Of a stretch of DNA of 64,000 bases, positions 33,394 to 56,008 are shown piece after piece. The stretch is from Siderastrea radians (lineage: Eukaryota > Cnidaria > Anthozoa > Scleractinia > Rhizangiidae). Each line of letters starts with the position of its first letter. Within the stretch, counting starts at the first letter, position 1. The DNA is taken from NCBI GenBank assembly GCA_964017195.1, contig OZ024894.1:3924847-3988846 (forward strand). The letters run 5' to 3'. The notes under the pieces were generated by a model that saw only the letters and a program-made list of their open reading frames with translations, was not told the DNA's origin and did not search any database. A program made the position numbers and the translations under genes.

Positions 33394-36300
33394 TTTACAG
33401 CACCTACAGTATCCAGTCCTGCTCTCAGCATTTTACAAAAGGTTGAGTATTAAAATTACAAAGTTAAATTAATGTTTAAACAAAAATTAACCTTACTACA
33501 AATAATATCCTTTTTTTAAAATAAGATACTAGGTCTTACGATTTAAAAGACTAGTACTCAAATTGTCATATGAATGGATTTTTATCAGGTGAGCTGTTCC
33601 AAAGGTCAGGAGCAGAAACAGTGAAAACTCTAGACCCACAAGACTTTAGATTAAAGTTAACAGGATTCAGGTGTAATGTAGAAGATAACCGGAGAGTTCT
33701 AGACGGCAAGTAGTGAGTTACCAAATCTTGAATGTAGGTGGGGGATTGTTGGTGTAGAGCCTTGAAGGTGAGCAATAGAATCTTGAATTTAATGCGCTCA
33801 AAAACAGGAAGCCAGTGTAGATCGAACAGAATTGGAGTGACATGATCGCATTTGCGGGAACATGTAATTAGACAGGCAGCAGTATTTTGTACAGATTGAA
33901 GCTTTTTCACAACATACTTCAGCACATTTTACAAAAGAGAGTTACAAGTTAGTGATCAAGCTTGGAGAACACAAAAGCATGGACGAGAATCTTGGTGGTC
34001 TTCAAAGATAAAAATTTCCTTATACGGGAAATGTTACGCAGATGGTAAAAGGCTGATTTACAAACAGAATTGATAATATTATTAAATAGTTTACTAGGTA
34101 CCACAGAAAATGTTTGCAAATGTATCTAGGTCCACAGACCATTAGCACTTATGTTGTGTATTGTAACCCTAAATTTGATTAAGAAGTATGCCTTAATTAC
34201 AGTGTTGACTCTGCGGTCACTTATGAGTCAGAACTTAAAAACAAAGAAAAATACCAACTAATGTGCTATTCACAAAAGCTGTTGCGGTCGCTTAAGGGAG
34301 CGGTCGCTAACGGGAGCATGTCAGAGTTTAAGTGATAATAATTATTCCGAAACAGGGTTTCACAATGCTGGTTGTAACTAGAGCTGGTCGCTTACGAGAG
34401 TGGTCGCAAGGTGAGCTTCAACTGTACTCCTAGTTGCTAACTAGTGCTAAAGAAACAGGCGAAAAGCACCAACTGTTTGCACAGCTTGAGGCCCATGTGA
34501 AACTTTATGAAAACCGTCAGGACTTGCATCCAATGTGCAGCATCAGAAAATATCCATACCCACCCCGTGTAAGGTCATTGGAAATTCTGAGGGGATTGGG
34601 GACCTCAAAATCAAAAGGATAAAGTCACACTTGGGCCAAGGAGGCCCCATCCTCGGAGAGCCAGGGGCAGCTTGTCGGGACGACGGGATTTTCATGGGCG
34701 AAAGTTTACAACAAGAGCAGGAGAGCTCCTGGGCCCTTACTCTTACAGAACGAGTTCCAGAAGCGTTTGAAATCCCGCCTTCTGATTGGCCAGAAAAATA
34801 TTTTTCTGGCCAATCAGCGAAGAGGAACAGCCGGGCGACTCTCATGTCTTCTTACACGAGGTTGTTTTCCTCATCGAACGCCGTTGTGGCATGGCCCGTA
34901 CAACGGGAACATTTTTGAGGAGAGCTTCAGAAAAAATAATTAAATAATAAATAAATGAAGTTGAGGAAATCGCAAACTATAACGTGGCTGCAAGAAAACA
35001 ACCACTCACAGGGAATTTTTCACGGCAGACTTATCAAAGGTATCGCACATTTTTAGAGCTAGCGACTTCCCCTTTCTCCAATGTAACTAATTATTTCTCC
35101 TTCTTCGTTGATCTTCGTCTGAAACTTTCCATCTCTGATGCACGGGCCACGCAACTATGTTGATCGAGCGTGTCATGTCACGTACTAGAGAGAACTAGTA
35201 CGTACTCTGTAGTACGTGACATGACGTCGCCTCGACCGTTAAGCAGAAAATCGCCCAGATCGGCCTCCAGAAGCTCAGAAAAGCAATAAAAACGCAGCAA
35301 ACACATAGCAGGTAATGTTTTTCAAACTGTATTTCCATTTTAATGCATTTTCAGCGGAAAACCGCCGATTATTTTCAATTGAATTTCAGTTCCATACAAA
35401 CACTCATATTACGCTTTGTTTAACTGTGGTTCCCACGCTCGAGCGACATAGTTGCGTGGCACGTGCATCGGAGATTCCCGTGGAAAGTTTCAGACGTAGT
35501 TCAACGAACAAGGAGAAATAATTAGTAACATTGTTTACTCGAGTAGCTATTAGCCTCACGTAATACTTGAGAAAGGGGAAGTCGCTAGCTCTAAAAATAT
35601 TATTCACGATACCTTTGATTTATATTAAGTCTGCCGTGAAAAATTCCCTGTCAGTGTTTGTTTTCTTGCGGCCACGTTATAGTTTGCGATTTCCTCGACT
35701 TCGTTTATTTATTATTTATTTATTTTTTCTGAAGCTCTCCTCAAAATTGTTCCCGTTGAACAGGCCACGCTACTACGGCGTTCGATGAGGAAAACAACCT
35801 CGTGTGAGAAGACATGAGAGTCGCCCGGCTGTTCCTCTTTGCTGATTGGCCAGAAAAAAAATTTTCTGGCTAATCAGAAGGCGGGATTTCAAACGCTTCT
35901 GGAACTCGTTTGGTAAGAGTAAGTGCCCAGGGGCTCTCCCGCTCTTGTTGTAAACTTTCGCCCATGAAAATCCCGTCGTCCCGACTAGCTGCCCATGGGT
36001 CTCCGAGGATGAGGAGGCCTTCACAGCTGGAGCTTATCCCGGTTTCTGTAGCATGAAGAAACTGAGAGTATTGCTCCTCCTGCCTGGACGGGATGCATTG
36101 CAGGGTTACCCCCTCACAGTTTGTCACCGGTACCCATTGATACACCTGGGAGGAGAGAGACAATGTGGGGTAAAGTATCTTGTCTACGGAAACAACACAA
36201 TGGCAGGGACCTGGCGTCGCACCACCGACCTTCAGCTCTAAAGTTCAACACGTTAACCACTACACCACCACAAAAATGAAGTTAAACTACAATTTTCCTG

Positions 36301-36695
36301 AGGGGTGGGGGGTTAGCAGGTTCAAACCAAAACCCCTCCAAGATGGGGGAGGGAGTTTTGATACACAATTCAATATCCAGTTGAGCTACCAAAGAGAAAA
36401 TTCCCTACCTCCACACCCACCACTGTGCCCAGTAACAGTCGTTTGACTCTTCTGAGTATGGCAGATTGACCCCACAGCATCGAGCCATTTCAATGATACT
36501 TGGTCCGGTTTGCAAGTTAACGCCATAACCCTGACTTATCAGTGCATTCACATAAGACCTGTTGGTGTTACACTGGGACATGGAGTCACCCGCCACAGCA
36601 AACGTGCTGGTCCAGTCTTGATTAGTGCACTGTTGACACTCTGTGGGACTGGCCCCTAGTAACAGCAGCAGTTGGAAGATGATCAAGACTTCCAT
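25157..36695 (-). CDS. Secreted protein: Cys-rich N-terminal region plus four TSP1 repeats (paralogue 2)
   Basis: Seven coding exons on the minus strand: 36409-36695, 32241-32512, 31115-31291, 28815-28985, 26084-26260, 25585-25731 and 25157-25161. They join in frame to 1,236 nt (411 residues). Exon lengths and phases equal those of the gene at 7632-13070 except for one codon fewer in exon 2 and two more in exon 6. The signal peptide is nearly identical. The Cys-rich region has the same cysteine pattern. TSP1 repeats 1, 2 and 4 carry Ser/Thr at the CSxTC-type site (CSTTCG, CSVTCS, CDKSCGG); repeat 3 has CSYDCG. Introns are much longer (up to about 4 kb) because of repeat insertions, including a LINE fragment and a 1.4-kb foldback. 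An upstream acceptor at about 36704 implies an untranslated first exon. Probably secreted; function unknown. Confidence 0.87.
25585..25731 (-). CDS. TSP1 gene 2, exon 6 (TSP1 repeat 4)
   Basis: A short TSP1 repeat, FDQWSQWGPCDKSCGGG onward, two codons longer than in the paralogue. 147 nt, phase 1-1. Acceptor CCCTCGCAG, donor C|GTGAGT. Confidence 0.88.
26084..26260 (-). CDS. TSP1 gene 2, exon 5 (TSP1 repeat 3)
   Basis: A TSP1 repeat with GGWSDWSDWSQCSYDCGW. 177 nt, phase 1-1. Acceptor TTGTTTTTAG, donor C|GTAAGT. Confidence 0.9.
27317..27716. repeat. MITE-like element in intron 4
   Basis: About 400 bp starting GCCCGGGGGTGACTCCCATA and ending ATGTGGGAGTTCCCCCCTCC then CCCGGGC, an imperfect terminal inverted repeat. 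The interior has repeated phrases (TCACTTAGGGTG, GGTCTCCTTTAGGG). It encodes no protein and lies within TSP1 gene 2. Confidence 0.65.
27895..28230. repeat. Foldback repeat (copy 1 of a two-copy family)
   Basis: Arms of about 70 bp: CTTGGCAAGGG, AATCCAAAAAGAAAATTGGG, GGTAACCAGGCATTTTTCAG (28005-28075) are inverted at 28143-28213. A diverged copy lies at 54170-54500 (GCGCATTTTTCAGAGATAGT, GGATTCCAAAAGCACTTGCC). Confidence 0.7.
28815..28985 (-). CDS. TSP1 gene 2, exon 4 (TSP1 repeat 2)
   Basis: A TSP1 repeat with GGWSDWTDWGACSVTCSSG. 171 nt, phase 1-1. CSVTCS replaces the paralogue's CSVTCG. Acceptor TTATTACAG, donor C|GTAAGT. Confidence 0.92.
29033..30393. other. Intron sequence without recognised features
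   Basis: Part of intron 3 of TSP1 gene 2. A tract near 29340-29520 repeats GAGCCC/GGAGCC phrases imperfectly (about 180 bp). No gene or mobile element is recognised. Confidence 0.4.
30394..30446. repeat. (AAT)n microsatellite
   Basis: About 50 bp of AAT repeats in intron 3 of TSP1 gene 2, possibly the tail of a lost LINE fragment. Confidence 0.85.
31115..31291 (-). CDS. TSP1 gene 2, exon 3 (TSP1 repeat 1)
   Basis: A TSP1 repeat with GGWSDWGGWQPCSTTCGPG. 177 nt, phase 1-1. Acceptor TTCACACAG, donor G|GTATGT, the same splice sites as in the paralogue. Confidence 0.92.
31651..32085. repeat. MITE-like repeat, copy 2
   Basis: Closely matches 21963-22393 in the same orientation, from GGGGGGCTACTCAATAAAG to GGGAGTACCCCCCC, with the GGGGAGGCTCCGCC / GGCGGAGCCTCCCC end pair. 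It lies in intron 2 of TSP1 gene 2. Confidence 0.75.
32241..32512 (-). CDS. TSP1 gene 2, coding exon 2
   Basis: Second half of the Cys-rich region, with the same GFFTTGPNFLSDIGMAQCC core. One codon shorter than in the paralogue. Acceptor CCTTACCAG, donor CCAG|GTAAGT. Confidence 0.87.
33165..34435. mobile_element. DNA-element remnant split by a LINE
   Basis: The left part (33165-33330) has repeated GTGGTCGCAACT, GGTTGCCTACGAGAA lines. The right part (34265-34430) has GCGGTCGCTTAAGGGAGCGG, GTCGCTTACGAGAG and GAGCTTCAACTGTA. Such alternating lines are common in pogo/mariner-type MITEs. A LINE fragment lies between the two parts. The assignment is tentative. Confidence 0.4.
33334..34100 (-). mobile_element. 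LINE fragment (CR1/L2-like), 5'-truncated
   Basis: The minus strand encodes CKSAFYHLRNISRIRKFL and ILVHAFVFSKLD near 33960-34090, then VQNTAACLITCSRKCDHVTP, LHWLPVFERIKFKILLLTFK, LPSRTLRLSS, VSAPDLWNSSP (33566-33925). The frame is broken in between. The 3' end carries an (ATT)n tail at 33334-33392. It is the same family type as 17510-18760 but a different subfamily. It lies in intron 1 of TSP1 gene 2. Confidence 0.82.
34646..36013. mobile_element. Long foldback element, arms of about 530-580 bp
   Basis: The left arm (34646-35171, from CCCATCCTCGGAGAG) is the reverse complement of the right arm (35432-36013, to CTCCGAGGATGAGG) with scattered mismatches and small indels. The central 260 bp has its own inverted pair (TCATGTCACGTACT near 35175; AGTACGTGACATGA near 35211). 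Both arms include the pair GATTGGCCAGAAAAA/TTTTTCTGGCCAATC. There is no coding region; frames at 34535-34918 and 35773-36163 are mirror images of each other. Family unknown; probably a non-autonomous DNA transposon. It lies in intron 1 of TSP1 gene 2. Confidence 0.75.
36060..36275. repeat. Dispersed SINE-like repeat
   Basis: Landmarks: GGATGCATTGCAGGGTTACC, GTCACCGGTACCCATTGATA, CACCTGGGAGGAGAGAGACA, then GGAAACAACACAATGGCAGG and AACACGTTAACCACTACACC, which resembles a reversed tRNA D arm. The family looks like a widespread interspersed repeat; a shorter fragment occurs at 50085-50165. Confidence 0.55.
36409..36695 (-). CDS. TSP1 gene 2, coding exon 1
   Basis: Signal peptide (MEVLIIFQLLLLLGASPTEC) and first half of the Cys-rich region. 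287 nt, as in the paralogue. Donor GAG|GTAGGG. Confidence 0.85.
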
Positions 36696-36898
36696 GATAG
36701 CATCTGAAATGTTAACCTTGAAAAGCAAAAGGAGAACGGCACTTTCAAAACAGAAGAAACACTCCATTAGGAGTATTAATGGTGAAATTGATTCACAAAT
36801 AATTATACAATAGTCATTAAACATCTTACCATAATTTTATACCGACTGCATGAGACTGCATGACTACGGGATTGAAATGCTCTCCCCGACTTAAACAT

Positions 36899-36965
36899 AA
36901 CATAAACATAACTTTATTATTTCTATAGCGCAAAAATCCATGCATATATGATCTAATGCGCTGAC
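36899..36965 (-). mobile_element. Short LINE 3'-end fragment
   Basis: The minus strand reads GCGCTATAGAAATAATAAAG followed by a (TTATG)n tail, like the 3' ends of the other LINE fragments (GCGCTATATAAATAAAG in the 17.5-kb copy). Confidence 0.5.
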
Positions 36966-39294
36966 TTTCCATCCCACAACTTGTTTCGGGACTAAATCTC
37001 AAACTATCATACTCCTACTGAGATCTAGATTCTCCATTCTCCATTCGATCAACAAGAAATCGTTGGCAACACGTCTTCAGCCTTCGTCGGGCAAGCGATT
37101 TTAAGCCGCATTGTCGTTTGCTCTCGCTAGTTGTTCACAAGGCTAAATTTCGACCGAATATCTAATATTTTGGTGAAATAAACGTGAAAAACCTCCAAAA
37201 ACCAGTGAACGTACGCGTGTTGGTGAACGTGGAGAATCATTTGCCAGCGCGTTGTACTAAGTATAATGAGGGAAGACTGGACACCATATTGACAACAGGA
37301 CCCGATTCAAAAGCCCCTCCTGGTGAGGGTCCAATGGGCTTTTTCACCCGCTACCCGACTTTTTCTCATCCGGCCGACCTCCCCTGGCTTAATCCGAGTT
37401 GACTGGGTTGTTGTTCTTTGTTATTTAAATGATCCCTGATGAGAAACCTGACTCTTTCCACCCCAAACTGTTTCAGTTAAAATTAATTTTTTGGCTTGGT
37501 TTGTGAAGAAATTGTTTATTAATAAGACTGAACTGCGACAAAGCAGGGGCATGCAGCGGATCGTTTCGGTGATGAAAAATTAGAGTTTCGCTTGGCAGAA
37601 TGTAACCTCAAACTTTTGTAACAAGGCAAATTTTATTCCTTTCGTCCTCGAAACGAACAATAATGTCATTTACAGAAAGAGATAAGGTCAGCTTGCATTT
37701 CAACTTGTCTTTGCTCACAAAAAAAAAACATCCCTATAAAATGCCTTGAAACAAACCGAGAAAACAGGGAACCGAAATTTGAAGTATTTTCCTGTAGAGT
37801 TATAGAACCGGTACAGTTGTAGAATGAGATCCGTATCAGTAGAAAGTAAGTCGCTGTGTCTTCTCACCAAATTGGGCTATAGTTAGCTTCTGTTTGCAAA
37901 TACTCAGCTTTTCACCCCCCTTGACTTTGAGCGATGAAAATGCGATGTGACAAACCCCGAAGTTTTGAATAAAGTGTAAGGTTTTACCTTTTGATTCATC
38001 AACCCTTACTATTCAGTTTTGCGTGAATAGTTCAAGGGGAAAGTGGTATACTTGCAGTTTACACTTTCTTTACTCAAGCCTCTTGCTTAATTTTATCGAA
38101 CCTGCAAACTAGAAATTCTTGTTCCTTTCATGGATCATTTAATACAATTCAGGAAACGAAACGAAACATTTTATGGGAAGGCCTAAATCAAAATGCTTGT
38201 ACTTCAGCACGGCTGGGACAGTCAGATTTATACTTTGAGAAGTTACATAAATGTAAAATTACTCCAAAAAAGAATTGCAAGAACGTTAACGTTTTTTATC
38301 GGACTGTAGAACTCACCGTCAATCCTTTGTGCTTCCCTTGGGTAACACAACAATAGATCGATACCCACGTTACTGTGGACTTTACCCTTAAAATTTTCCC
38401 GTGTTTATTGATATTAGCGTGTTTGGCTGATATGGAAAGAGCACGTACCATTTGTCAAAAGCAATTTATAAAAAGCTTTCATGATGACAGAGCGTTTCTA
38501 AGATTCTACAGTGTCCTGGAAAGCATTTTTATGAAAACATCTTTGGTCAAGGTGGATATTGAGACCTGCAATTTCGCACGTGCATGCACTCAAACCTAGT
38601 AAGAAATGTTTATCTATCCTGTATGCCCAGGGAAATTGAAATCGGTGAAAGTACAGCCCAACAAAAAGTACCTTATAGACGTAAAATCGTAAAAAGGCGA
38701 GTACTGCGAGGCCTCGGGCGGGAAAGAGGAACATCGAAAACTCCATCGCCCCTCCTCCTCCTCCTAATTGGTAATACAATCATAGTGGACGCCGCCTCAG
38801 TGATCACGCCTACAGCGTCATGTCCTCAAAGTTCAGATATTTCCATTTAAGCTTTATTTTCTCTCTTCAACAACCTAGCTTGCAGCCAAGTTAACGATCA
38901 CACACGGAGATAAAAATTACGATAATTTGAAAAAACTTGAAAGACAAAAGTTATGAACAAAATTAACTGAAATGAAAAATGGTGTTAACACTCCTGGAGA
39001 GCAAGGCTTGTCCAAAAGGGCGTTTTGTGGGAGTGCATAATTTAAAATCAAACGGAGAATAATTGAATTTTGTCGCAAGGATAGTTGTTTTATTTTCCAA
39101 CGCCATCTGACAAACATGAGTCAAAGTAAATGTTAGCATTTAAACTGATATCTTGCTAGTTTTCTGTAGACACTCAGTTCTGTGAACTTGCAAACGAAAA
39201 AAAAAAGGTAAAAAATCCCCAAGATCGGGGAATGTCGTCACCTGTTGTTACACGATCTAGAATATGTAAACGAGCGAGAAAAGTCGTGCACTTC
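36966..39294. other. Gene-free stretch upstream of TSP1 gene 2
   Basis: The promoter and any untranslated first exon of the minus-strand TSP1 gene may lie in the left part, but no diagnostic signal is visible. Open frames at 37184-37402 and 38375-38850 lack domains. Confidence 0.4.
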
Positions 39295-40600
39295 GCATCT
39301 TAAGATCAAAATTCACTTGAAGGCTATTATTTCATTCTGGAGGGCAAATATTTTTGCTTATCGTCTGCCTCAATTATAAGCTTACCTGGTAAAAGGGTGT
39401 TTGTTTCCTTTGCGGTTATTCCTTCACCTCGGCTCACTGCAACAACACTCTTCCTCGCAAGAAAGAGCGAAGTGATGTGTGATATCGGCCCGGCTACAAC
39501 AACTTCACACGGCCTGTTGACAGTTCATTGTTCAGTCGATTCCACGTAACAATACTAAATGTAACATGAAAAATGAAACGTGTTTTGTTTCTCGTTAGTG
39601 TTCAATCAGTCTGTTGAAGGTATATTGATGGTTTCTTAACAGAATGAGAATAACAGCCTTTAATTTGTTTTCTAATTTATCTCCAAACATGAAAGCTAAA
39701 CTTCGATAAGAGGCAAACGAAATTTTCTAAGGTTTCGAATGTTTTTCTTTTTTCATTCCCCTGTTTCGTTTTCGCCCAATTTTGGAGAATATCGCTCGGA
39801 AGATTCTTTCAGATGTTTCCTCGGTCAAGTGATACGTTTTGACCACGAGAGGATATATCTGTATCAGTCCATGGGCTAATATTTGGGAAGCAAATTCTTA
39901 TCGGAGGGATTTTGGTCCTGTAGGTTTGGAGGGGGTGGTTGTAGTAGGGTTTTTTTTTTCGTATGGAAGGAGGCTGAGTCTCTATCTAAGAATCACTTCG
40001 CCTGTTGAAAAACGAGCGATCGAGAAATGGCTTGCATCACTTTCGTGAAACCAAAATTCTCTTGACGGCAATTGTTTCATTCTGGAGGGCAAATATTTTC
40101 GTTGAAAGGCTTGCCTCTTATCAAAGATTAGTTTTCCTATTTGCAGACAAATTAGAAAACAAGTTAAAGGCTATCATTTGTTGGTTTCTAATAAATAAGT
40201 TTTGGCTTTTAAAAGTATCTCGCTAGTTTGCCGACAGATTAATTAGAAAGCAAATTAATTAAAGGCAGTTATTCATATCCTGTCAAGAAAACCATCTATT
40301 CCTTCAACAGATATGGAGCACTAACGAGAAACACAGCACGTTTCATTTTTCATGTTTTATTAAAACTTGTTACGTGGATTTGAATGGCAAGGATGGTTGA
40401 AGTTGTTGTAACCGGCCGATATCACACATCACTTCACTCTTTCTTGTGAGGAAGAGTGTTGTTGCAGTGAGCCGAGGTGAAGGAATAGGCGTAAAGGAAA
40501 CAAATACCATTTCACCATCAGGTAAGCTTATAACTGAGGCAGATTTGAAGTCGATTTGTTTTATTTGGAGCAACAGTAATGGAAGACTTATTTTCGTACG
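39295..40600. repeat. Composite foldback/dispersed repeat, copy B (unclassified)
   Basis: 39405-39705 is the reverse complement of about 40213-40504, sharing for example CACCTCGGCTCACTGCAACA, GTGATGTGTGATATCGGCC and AAAAATGAAACGTG. In addition 39295-39385 is a direct repeat of about 40025-40135 (TTCATTCTGGAGGGCAAATA). The segment 39885-40600 as a whole matches copy A at 4640-5220. No protein is encoded; the 128-codon minus frame at 40370-40756 has no recognisable domain. Confidence 0.65.
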
Positions 40601-42616
40601 CGAGTTGAATTCGACTTTAACTGCAGCAACTGTCCATTCATATTTTCTTAAAAAAACCATCCTCATGCGTTTTCGGAGAAATATATGATCAGATAATAAA
40701 TCGTGGATAAAAAGCCCAGTTGTGCTTTTTATGTCGCCTATCCCTTTTACTCCCAAGAGTCCCTAACATCAAAATTCAAAACAAATTCCAGATTTTATTT
40801 TGTAAAATATTTTATATTAAATAGTATCATGTGAAAGTACTGCTGAAGAGGTTTCCATGTGTTCCCAAGTGGGGAATTGGGCCGAAGGATAGCTACTCAA
40901 AATTGTGTTCTCCATTTTACTGTATAGAAATGACTGAATTAAGAATTGAAACTTTCTATTTACTTGGTCACATTTTAGGGCACGAAGGAAGGCCGTATTT
41001 CTTATTTTTATACATTTTCTTAGTACTAACAAAGAAACCACGACATAACACAAAGAACAGCATAGTCGTTTAGATATCAGACCAAGTGGAACAAACAGTT
41101 CGATTGAAACGAAATTGAATGGAAATTTTTACTTGAGTAAATTTTTTTAACCAAAACGTCAATAAGCCAAATTTCTTACTAATACCTTGTCCAAGAACGA
41201 TTTCCAGTTTGTTCTCAATCACTTTTTCAGTCTAAATTAACGTACTTGGATATAAGGAACTTTGTTTCATTTCAAAAGAAGAGAACACACCAGAACAAGC
41301 ATCTTACTTCAAGAAATACTAAATTCACCTTGCCACTGATTAAAACAGGTTTAATACTGTTCTTAATTCTTCAGTGGTTCTTTTTGAGCTAATTATTTTT
41401 ATGAACGCTGCCGTGCTGTACAGGTTATTCAAAGGAGAAAAAGCTCAAGTACTATAATGAAAGAAATTTAATTTGTTCAGACATCCAAATTAAGTTTTCT
41501 GTAAAAGCAATAAAATAATGCCCAAAACCTAACTGAAAAATTTGTAGAATCGAGTGAGTTCGTTGTCCAGGTTTCCATGCATTTGAATTTCTGTCCATTT
41601 ATTCTGTTTTTGTAGAACGTTTTCGCTCAGTCTTTCGTTGTCTTTTTAGATCATTTAATTTTAAAATCAGAAGAAGTGCGGGAGCGTTAAGCTATGGCGA
41701 GAAGATATCGGTTCCTTCTGATCACGAATGAGGCTCAGCGAAGGCAGCCCGATTTCTAGTGGATTAACAAACATTTTCAAAGTCATCCGAATATTTTCAA
41801 ACAATTCACGAAGGGGCGACAAAGATACGCAAACAATAAATTATTTCCTTTTCTCCTATCAAAATATAGAAATGACAATCGGGCGAGAAAAGCATTAGCT
41901 GGAAATAGAACTCACGCAACTTGCTTTCTCGTGACAATCGCCTGCGTTTTTTGGGGGCTTGAAATTAATGATTTTTGATTTCGCCCGGCCCAGTGCGTTC
42001 TTGGGAAGTGAAATTCTGGCTGGTGCTGACAGTTAAAGGTTAACTAAGTTTTGTTTCGATGAGAAAAAAGGCATGGTATTTTTTGAGAGGGTTCGGTATT
42101 TGCACATGGGGGGAACTTGCCCAAGGGTATTTTCTTCCTTTTTTAGTTTAGTTTAGTTTTGACACATTCACGAGTTTATATTCTGTTAAGGTACCAAGGT
42201 TGTGGCTCCATGATCAATCGGATCTCCGCACACTTTTAGATGAAAGTAACTCACTGAAGAAGTAGGGAGGTAAAAAAAAAACAGAAAAAAATTTGGCAAC
42301 GTTCGATCTAAGACACTGAACTGCAAAGCCAAAGTTTTCATACCGACCCTCGAAATACCACGAACTTGTAAGTAATAATTTAGGTTAACCCAGCGTTTGG
42401 CGGTAGAGAAAAGTACACAATCAAAAGATATGTATTTAAAGTAGAGGACAATGGTCTGAAGTTTGAGGGCAATTGAACTCTGAACTGGCCACATTACTAA
42501 TTTCCATTTTGTTACCGTGTTTATCGTGGCTTACTGCCTAGTAGTTACTGCATGTTTTGCCTTTATGGGCCTTTCTCGAGTTTGACTGAATGGAAATTTT
42601 TTCTTACTGAATAGAT
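40601..42616. other. Gene-free stretch upstream of the CILP-like gene
   Basis: No exon is supported. The promoter of the lectin/EGF/Ig/CILP-like gene should lie near the right end, but no TATA box or initiator stands out. Confidence 0.4.
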
Positions 42617-54901
<12,285 letters not shown>

Positions 54902-55084
54902 ACAGGAAGCAATGGACTCAAGAAGTCGATCAAGCCAGGATAAACTCTGAGCTAACTGTTTACCGGAATTGATACTGAAACTAACAAATAAGGACTTCAC
55001 TCAGGAACTGTTTGGGAATAATAAGGCCAGGGATTAAGTTAAACAAACAGTTCTGGAGATATGCAAACTTTGTAAACTGGTTAT

Positions 55085-55090
55085 AATAAA
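55085..55090 (+). promoter_or_regulatory. Polyadenylation signal of the CILP-like gene
   Basis: AATAAA 184 nt after the stop codon at 54899-54901. Confidence 0.65.
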
Positions 55091-55274
55091 AAAGTCAGAG
55101 CATTAAAGTCTTGATATGTTTTTTTTAGCGGAGAGGGGTATAACCCACAAACAATCACGTTGACGTACTTGTAAAAACGATAAATTCAGAAAGATGAAAT
55201 ATCTAGCAAAGAAAAAATGTGACAAAGAAAAGACAAAAACAAAGAAAAAGAAAGACTTCGAAAAAATGGGTAAA

Positions 55275-55365
55275 AAAAATGTGAGTCCCCGACGGGAAAC
55301 GAACCCAGGACCTTCCTGTACACAGGTCGGATACATACGCTTTATTATACCTCATCCCATAACAG
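55275..55365 (-). repeat. tRNA-derived SINE head (degenerate)
   Basis: The minus strand has CCGACCTGTGTACAGGAAGG then GGGTTCGTTTCCCGTCGGGG, a tRNA-like T arm and 3' end, but a poor 5' half. It resembles the SINE at 3340-3420 in the segment CCGAC(N)nTGTAC(N)GGAAGGT. Confidence 0.4.
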
Positions 55366-55747
55366 GGCTTTTCAGAAGTATAAATTATACAAAAAGTGAA
55401 GGAAATGCTAGCAACAGAGATACTGCCAGACTCGTGGCGAGTAACGTCGTACGTGCTTCTAAAATCAGCAATGTCGAAAGTTTCCTGTGTGATGATAAAG
55501 AAAGAAAGTGAATAACTTTTAAGCTCGGTCTTAATGTAAGAAAGTTGTAGTTCCTGACTGGGACTGGAGGTTTGTTTTCTTTAAGCCACTCTTGTAGCCT
55601 GATGCGCATAGCATTTTTCGTATTTCATGACCGAGCTAAAAATTTGCCACCTTTCTTTTCCCACCATCAATGATCAGAATAAACAGAACCACAGGAAAGT
55701 ACCACTTTCCACCAGCACCAGCAGGGACCAGCGCAGACTATTTTATA
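55366..55747. other. Gene-free stretch
   Basis: Between the SINE head and the LTR element. No exon or repeat is recognised. Confidence 0.4.
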
Positions 55748-55900
55748 TGTAGCAGGGAATTTGAACTCAAAAGGCAAGACAAGATTCAACAACAACTGCA
55801 CGTGTTTCTCCTTTTTTCTCCCAACTTTACTCGAACCGGTTCTGACCGGTTCTGACTCTTGTGGTACGCTATATAATACCACACAAAGTGTCCTACTACA
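55748..55900 (-). repeat. 3' LTR
   Basis: 153 bp, differing from the other LTR at three bases by eye (near positions 55752, 55773 and 55865). It is flanked inside by the polypurine tract. Confidence 0.93.
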
Positions 55901-55916
55901 GTCCACCCCTTCTTGG
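55901..55916 (-). other. Polypurine tract
   Basis: The minus strand reads AAGAAGGGGTGGAC directly before the 3' LTR, as expected for plus-strand priming. A second copy of the same motif lies near 55988-56003. Confidence 0.7.
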
Positions 55917-56008
55917 GTTTAAAACGCTTAGAAACTCAACAAAACAGAAAGTCTAATACATCAAGGAAAACGAATGCTTACTTATGAGTCCACCCCTTCT
56001 TGGGAGTG

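Noticed and set aside
34535..36163. Several 83-127-codon frames
   Set aside because: They are mirror-image translations of the two arms of the foldback element.
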